Shown here piece by piece: positions 4,972 through 7,908 of a stretch of DNA of 7,908 nt (positions are counted from its first letter, which is position 1; each line of letters starts with the position of its first letter). Location: assembly GCA_029880275.1 (NCBI GenBank), contig JAOUOQ010000083.1:1-7908 (forward strand), in the 5' to 3' direction. Below the pieces are notes generated by a model that saw only the letters and a list, made by a program, of their open reading frames with translations, searched no databases and was not told the DNA's origin. Made by a program: the position numbers and the translations under genes. The stretch comes from Candidatus Aminicenantota bacterium. Its GTDB lineage: Bacteria > Acidobacteriota > B3-B38 > Guanabaribacteriales > B3-B38.

Positions 4972-7422
4972 TTAAGGGGCGGCTTTTTCCAGCTCTTTGA
5001 TCTTTTTCACTAAGCCGGGGAAATGCTTATTCATTTTATAAAGGAGCTGGTATTTCTCCAGCGCCTCTTCATTGTTACCCAGTTGTTCGTACCCTTGGCC
5101 TAAGTAGAAAATTAGGCCCTCCTTTTGCTCATCAGTATCAACCAATTCTAATCCTTTCTCAAACCATTCCACTGCCTTAGCATAATCTCCTTTTTCCATA
5201 AAGCAAATTCCCAGCATAGTACACGACTGCAATCGTCTGCGAGGGCTATTTAGCGAGATATTGAACTCTGTAATCGCCTCATCAATGAGCTTCATCTCCT
5301 TATAGGCGATTCCCAGGTTGTATCGGGTCTCGTAATCCTCATCTCCCACTACTTTGCTGATATTCTCTTTAATGCCTTGCAGTATCTCCTGAAGGGTTTC
5401 TCTCTTATCTTCATCAATCGTTTTTGTCTCATCCTTGGCGGTAAGCTCTTCAGGAGAGAATGGCAGCTGCTCTAATAGCTCCTGACCAGGCTCCGGATAC
5501 TCCTCCTCTATGGGGCTCACCTCATCTTGATGAATCAGCTCCTCCTCAAGGTCAAGAGGTTCCTTTTCAGCCTCAGTCGCTGTTTCATCCTCAGCCATAG
5601 TTTCCGATGGTGAGGGTTGTTTCTCTATTTCTTCCTGCTCCAGCTCCCCGCCGGGAAGCTCGATTTCATACTCCTCTTTTTCAACCACCTCTGGCTCAGG
5701 TGGTGGTGCTTTCTCCTCTATCCAAGTCGGAGGTGATAGCTCCCCTAAGCTCTCAATCTCTCCCAATTCCTCTATAAATGGGAGTCTCTCTCTATCCTCC
5801 TCAAGTTCCTCTATTACCGCTGCCTCTTCTACTCCACTTACTGGGAAAACAGAAGGGTCAAGATATTGATTTGGTATCTCCCGCACTGCCTCGTCTGTAA
5901 ACCGCTCTGCCTGTTCCTTCCTCCCTCTTTTATTGCAAAGCTCGACAAGGATGCTATACTCATGGGCTGCCTTTTCATATTGCTTCTTTTGTAAATATAC
6001 GCTTTTCAGTGATTCGTGCAATTCAACATTCTGCGAGTATAAGGGTAGAATTTCTTCCAACCTCTCCAATGCTCGGTCATGCAAGCCAAATTTGACGAAG
6101 ATTTCCACCTCAGTAAGGGCATCACCGAGGCTCTTAACACCTTCCACCCTTTGGGGCATCTCCTCCTGCTTGGGAAGCTCCTCTGGAGCAATTTCTGCTT
6201 TTTCCTCTTTGACAGGAGCTTCTGCGGGAGGAATAGCTTTCTGCTCTTCGGGTGACAGCTGTAGCTGCAAATGGCGAAGCTTTCGGTCATACTCCACATT
6301 TTCGGGGTCCAGGTCGACCAATCTCTCCAGAACCTTTATCCCTTTAATATGCAAACCTTTCTGAAGATAGATGTCTACCAGCTTATTGAGAACCGCAGTG
6401 AGCTCTGCCAAATTGCTAAGGGAGGTATATACCTTGGCTAACTTCTCCAGAGCCTCAGTATAAGAAGGGTCTCTGTTCAGAAAGGCATTCAGCTGGGTCA
6501 CAGCTTCCTTTTCCCGCTTTTGGGTGAGATTATAGTCTATTAATGGCTCCATTAGCTGATAGGCTTCTTCCAGCTCCCCCTTCTCCAAGGAAATGAGCCC
6601 CAGGTTGAATTTGGCTAATAAATTTTCTGGCTCAAGGTAGAGGACTGTGCGCAATTTTTCTGCAGCCTCGTTAAAGCGGCTGTCTTTAATAAACAATTCA
6701 CCCATTTTGTTCAGCAGGAGAGTATTATCGGGGTGTGATTGAAGCATTCTTTCCAGAGTTTCCACTGCCTTATCGACGTTCTCTTCCTGGCAATATATAT
6801 CAGCCATAGATGAGACAATCTCCGGATTTTCGGGTTCCATCCGGTAAATTCTCTCCAGCACTTCTTTTGCTTCTGCGATATTCCCTGCAACCATCATTTT
6901 AGAGGCAAGAATCCTAAATTCGTCGACTGCCCGAGAGTGCTCCCCTTGCTGGAGGAAGAGCTCAGCTAAATTTAACCTGAACTTGTAATTCTCTGGTTCC
7001 AGCTTGATAAGCAGCTCATAGATTTCCCTGGCTTTTCCTGCCTGAGCCTTTCGGAGGTAAAGTTTGGCTCCCTCTAAGTAGTTCATCTTGGTCTCCATAG
7101 GAAGCTCCTTCATATCATACAGTTTAGCAAGCCTTACATAAACATCGGGGGACTCTGGTTTGAGTTTGGTTATCTTCTTATAAATGGCTATAGCTTTAAG
7201 GAAAAACCCATCTTTGGCGTAATGGTCGGCAATTCTCTCAAAGTAATCTATGGCGGCTTCCGTTTTCCCCATGCTGGCATAAAGGTCGCCAACCATATTG
7301 ATAAGCCCCCAATCCCGTGGGTTTTCTTCAATCAGCTTTTTGTATACGGTGACAGCGCTCTCCACCCTGCCCTGCTTGATGTACTTCTGCGCTCGTTTGA
7401 TTACTTTAGTTCTTTTGCCCAT
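4972..7422 (-). CDS. Large cytoplasmic tetratricopeptide-repeat protein of unknown function
   Basis: An 816-residue protein with no signal peptide and no membrane segment. Residues about 5-390 form a long run of helical TPR-like units, with repeated patterns such as A-x-x-x-Y-x-x-L-I-x-x-x-P-x and P-E-N-x. A first acidic Pro/Glu-rich linker covers about 390-425. A short helical segment with TPR character follows (about 430-515), then a much longer acidic linker rich in E, P and S (about 525-680). The C-terminus has three more TPR units (about 693-810), including Y-N-L-G-I-A-Y-K-E-M and M-L-G-I-C-F-M-E-K-G. This kind of C-terminal block is, from memory, common in large TPR proteins of Deltaproteobacteria and related phyla. 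TPR arrays bind other proteins; the partner here is unknown. The gene lies 19 bases behind rnhB and is probably co-transcribed with it. A GAGGG at about 7432-7436 is the likely ribosome binding site, with a rather long spacing to the ATG. Confidence 0.85.
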   Translation of the reverse strand: MGKRTKVIKRAQKYIKQGRVESAVTVYKKLIEENPRDWGLINMVGDLYASMGKTEAAIDYFERIADHYAKDGFFLKAIAIYKKITKLKPESPDVYVRLAKLYDMKELPMETKMNYLEGAKLYLRKAQAGKAREIYELLIKLEPENYKFRLNLAELFLQQGEHSRAVDEFRILASKMMVAGNIAEAKEVLERIYRMEPENPEIVSSMADIYCQEENVDKAVETLERMLQSHPDNTLLLNKMGELFIKDSRFNEAAEKLRTVLYLEPENLLAKFNLGLISLEKGELEEAYQLMEPLIDYNLTQKREKEAVTQLNAFLNRDPSYTEALEKLAKVYTSLSNLAELTAVLNKLVDIYLQKGLHIKGIKVLERLVDLDPENVEYDRKLRHLQLQLSPEEQKAIPPAEAPVKEEKAEIAPEELPKQEEMPQRVEGVKSLGDALTEVEIFVKFGLHDRALERLEEILPLYSQNVELHESLKSVYLQKKQYEKAAHEYSILVELCNKRGRKEQAERFTDEAVREIPNQYLDPSVFPVSGVEEAAVIEELEEDRERLPFIEELGEIESLGELSPPTWIEEKAPPPEPEVVEKEEYEIELPGGELEQEEIEKQPSPSETMAEDETATEAEKEPLDLEEELIHQDEVSPIEEEYPEPGQELLEQLPFSPEELTAKDETKTIDEDKRETLQEILQGIKENISKVVGDEDYETRYNLGIAYKEMKLIDEAITEFNISLNSPRRRLQSCTMLGICFMEKGDYAKAVEWFEKGLELVDTDEQKEGLIFYLGQGYEQLGNNEEALEKYQLLYKMNKHFPGLVKKIKELEKAAP

Positions 7423-7441
7423 AAAAAGTTTCCCTCACGCC

Positions 7442-7908
7442 CTAAAAAAGGGTTCCTATGGTTGACCTCATGGGATTAAAGGTCAAACGGTGAATAGGCG
7501 ACGGACCTAAAAGCTTTAAAGCCTTTAAATGCTCAGCAGTCCCATAGCCTTTATTTTTTCCAAGCTGATACTTGGGATACTCTTTATCGAGCTCCAGCAT
7601 TATCCGATCCCGGGTAACTTTGGCTACAATGGAAGCGGCAGCAATAGAGATACAATTGGCATCACCTTTGATAATAAAAACCTGGGGAATCTCCCCCAAA
7701 GAGGGCAAAGGTAGTCCATCTATCAGCAAGAGATGCGGCTTCTTCTTCAAGCGATAAACCGCCTGCTTCATTGCCTTAAAAGTGGCGTTTTTAATGTTTA
7801 TTCGGTCAATCTCCCCTGCGTCCACAAATCCCACTGCCCAGCAGAGGGCATTCTCCACAATACGATAATAGTGATACTCCCTCTTCCGAGCCGATAGACA
7901 TTTGGAGT
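7442..7908 (-). CDS. rnhB: Ribonuclease HII, C-terminal part (5' end outside window)
   Basis: RNase HII cuts the RNA strand of RNA/DNA hybrids and starts removal of single ribonucleotides misincorporated into DNA. The frame is open through the right edge. Codons between the edge and the GTG at 7858 read S-K-C-L-S-A-R-K-R-E-Y-H-Y-R-I, the conserved S-K-x-L-S-x-x-x-R-E segment, so that GTG is internal. Downstream come G-E-I-D-R-I-N-I-x-x-A-T-x-x-A-M, the L-I-D-G motif with a catalytic aspartate (codon 7718-7720), I-I-K-G-D, A-A-A-S-I-V-A-K-V-T-R-D with another metal-binding aspartate (codon 7607-7609), Y-P-x-Y, N-K-G-Y-G-T-x-x-H and the terminal H-R-L-T-F. The N-terminal D-E-x-G-R-G part with the remaining catalytic residues is outside the window. 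The enzyme is cytoplasmic. It is the upstream neighbour of the TPR gene, with 19 bases between. Confidence 0.95.
   Translation of the reverse strand, partial: SKCLSARKREYHYYRIVENALCWAVGFVDAGEIDRINIKNATFKAMKQAVYRLKKKPHLLLIDGLPLPSLGEIPQVFIIKGDANCISIAAASIVAKVTRDRIMLELDKEYPKYQLGKNKGYGTAEHLKALKLLGPSPIHRLTFNPMRSTIGTLF

Noticed and set aside
5933..6364. A 143-codon open frame on the plus strand
   Set aside because: Antisense to the TPR gene; the serine- and cysteine-rich product is what antisense reading of Glu-rich codons gives.
1..7908. Defence system, mobile element or CRISPR array
   Set aside because: No spaced direct repeats, transposase, integrase, toxin or nuclease signature other than housekeeping RNase HII is present. 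All genes fit anaerobic metabolism or housekeeping.

Overview
The window looks like chromosomal DNA from a strictly anaerobic bacterium. The evidence is a ferredoxin-linked 2-oxoacid oxidoreductase operon, a DUF116-family protein, a stand-alone NFU iron-sulfur scaffold, bacterial Shine-Dalgarno sites and a bacterial-type RNase HII. The TPR protein resembles large cytoplasmic TPR proteins of Deltaproteobacteria/Desulfobacterota and related uncultured phyla. That is only a family impression, and the phylum cannot be fixed from the sequence alone.

Left part, plus strand (1-1168): the 3' end of a DUF116 gene is tightly coupled to a small NFU-domain gene with a TTG start. After a 105-base gap comes the gamma subunit of a pyruvate/2-oxoacid:ferredoxin oxidoreductase (POR). 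A 246-base non-coding block (1169-1414) follows; it contains nested inverted repeats and a possible promoter with a palindrome.

Centre, plus strand (1415-4874): three overlapping genes complete the POR. The first encodes a fusion of a GltD-like FeS-flavoprotein with a delta-type 2[4Fe-4S] ferredoxin domain; the second and third are alpha and beta. Alpha and beta carry the thiamine pyrophosphate chemistry and the proximal FeS cluster. Gamma and the fusion protein complete the complex and carry electrons away. The fusion protein keeps its FAD-binding halves but has almost none of the NAD(P)H-binding Rossmann domain that GltD relatives insert between them. This is the most unusual feature of the window. 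It suggests a POR with a built-in flavin and FeS relay that may no longer touch NADPH.

Right part, minus strand (4972-7908): convergent to the POR operon, a ribonuclease HII gene (rnhB, 5' end outside the window) lies 19 bases upstream of a large TPR protein of unknown function with two acidic, Pro/Glu-rich linkers. No tRNA, rRNA, CRISPR array, insertion sequence or phage gene was seen.
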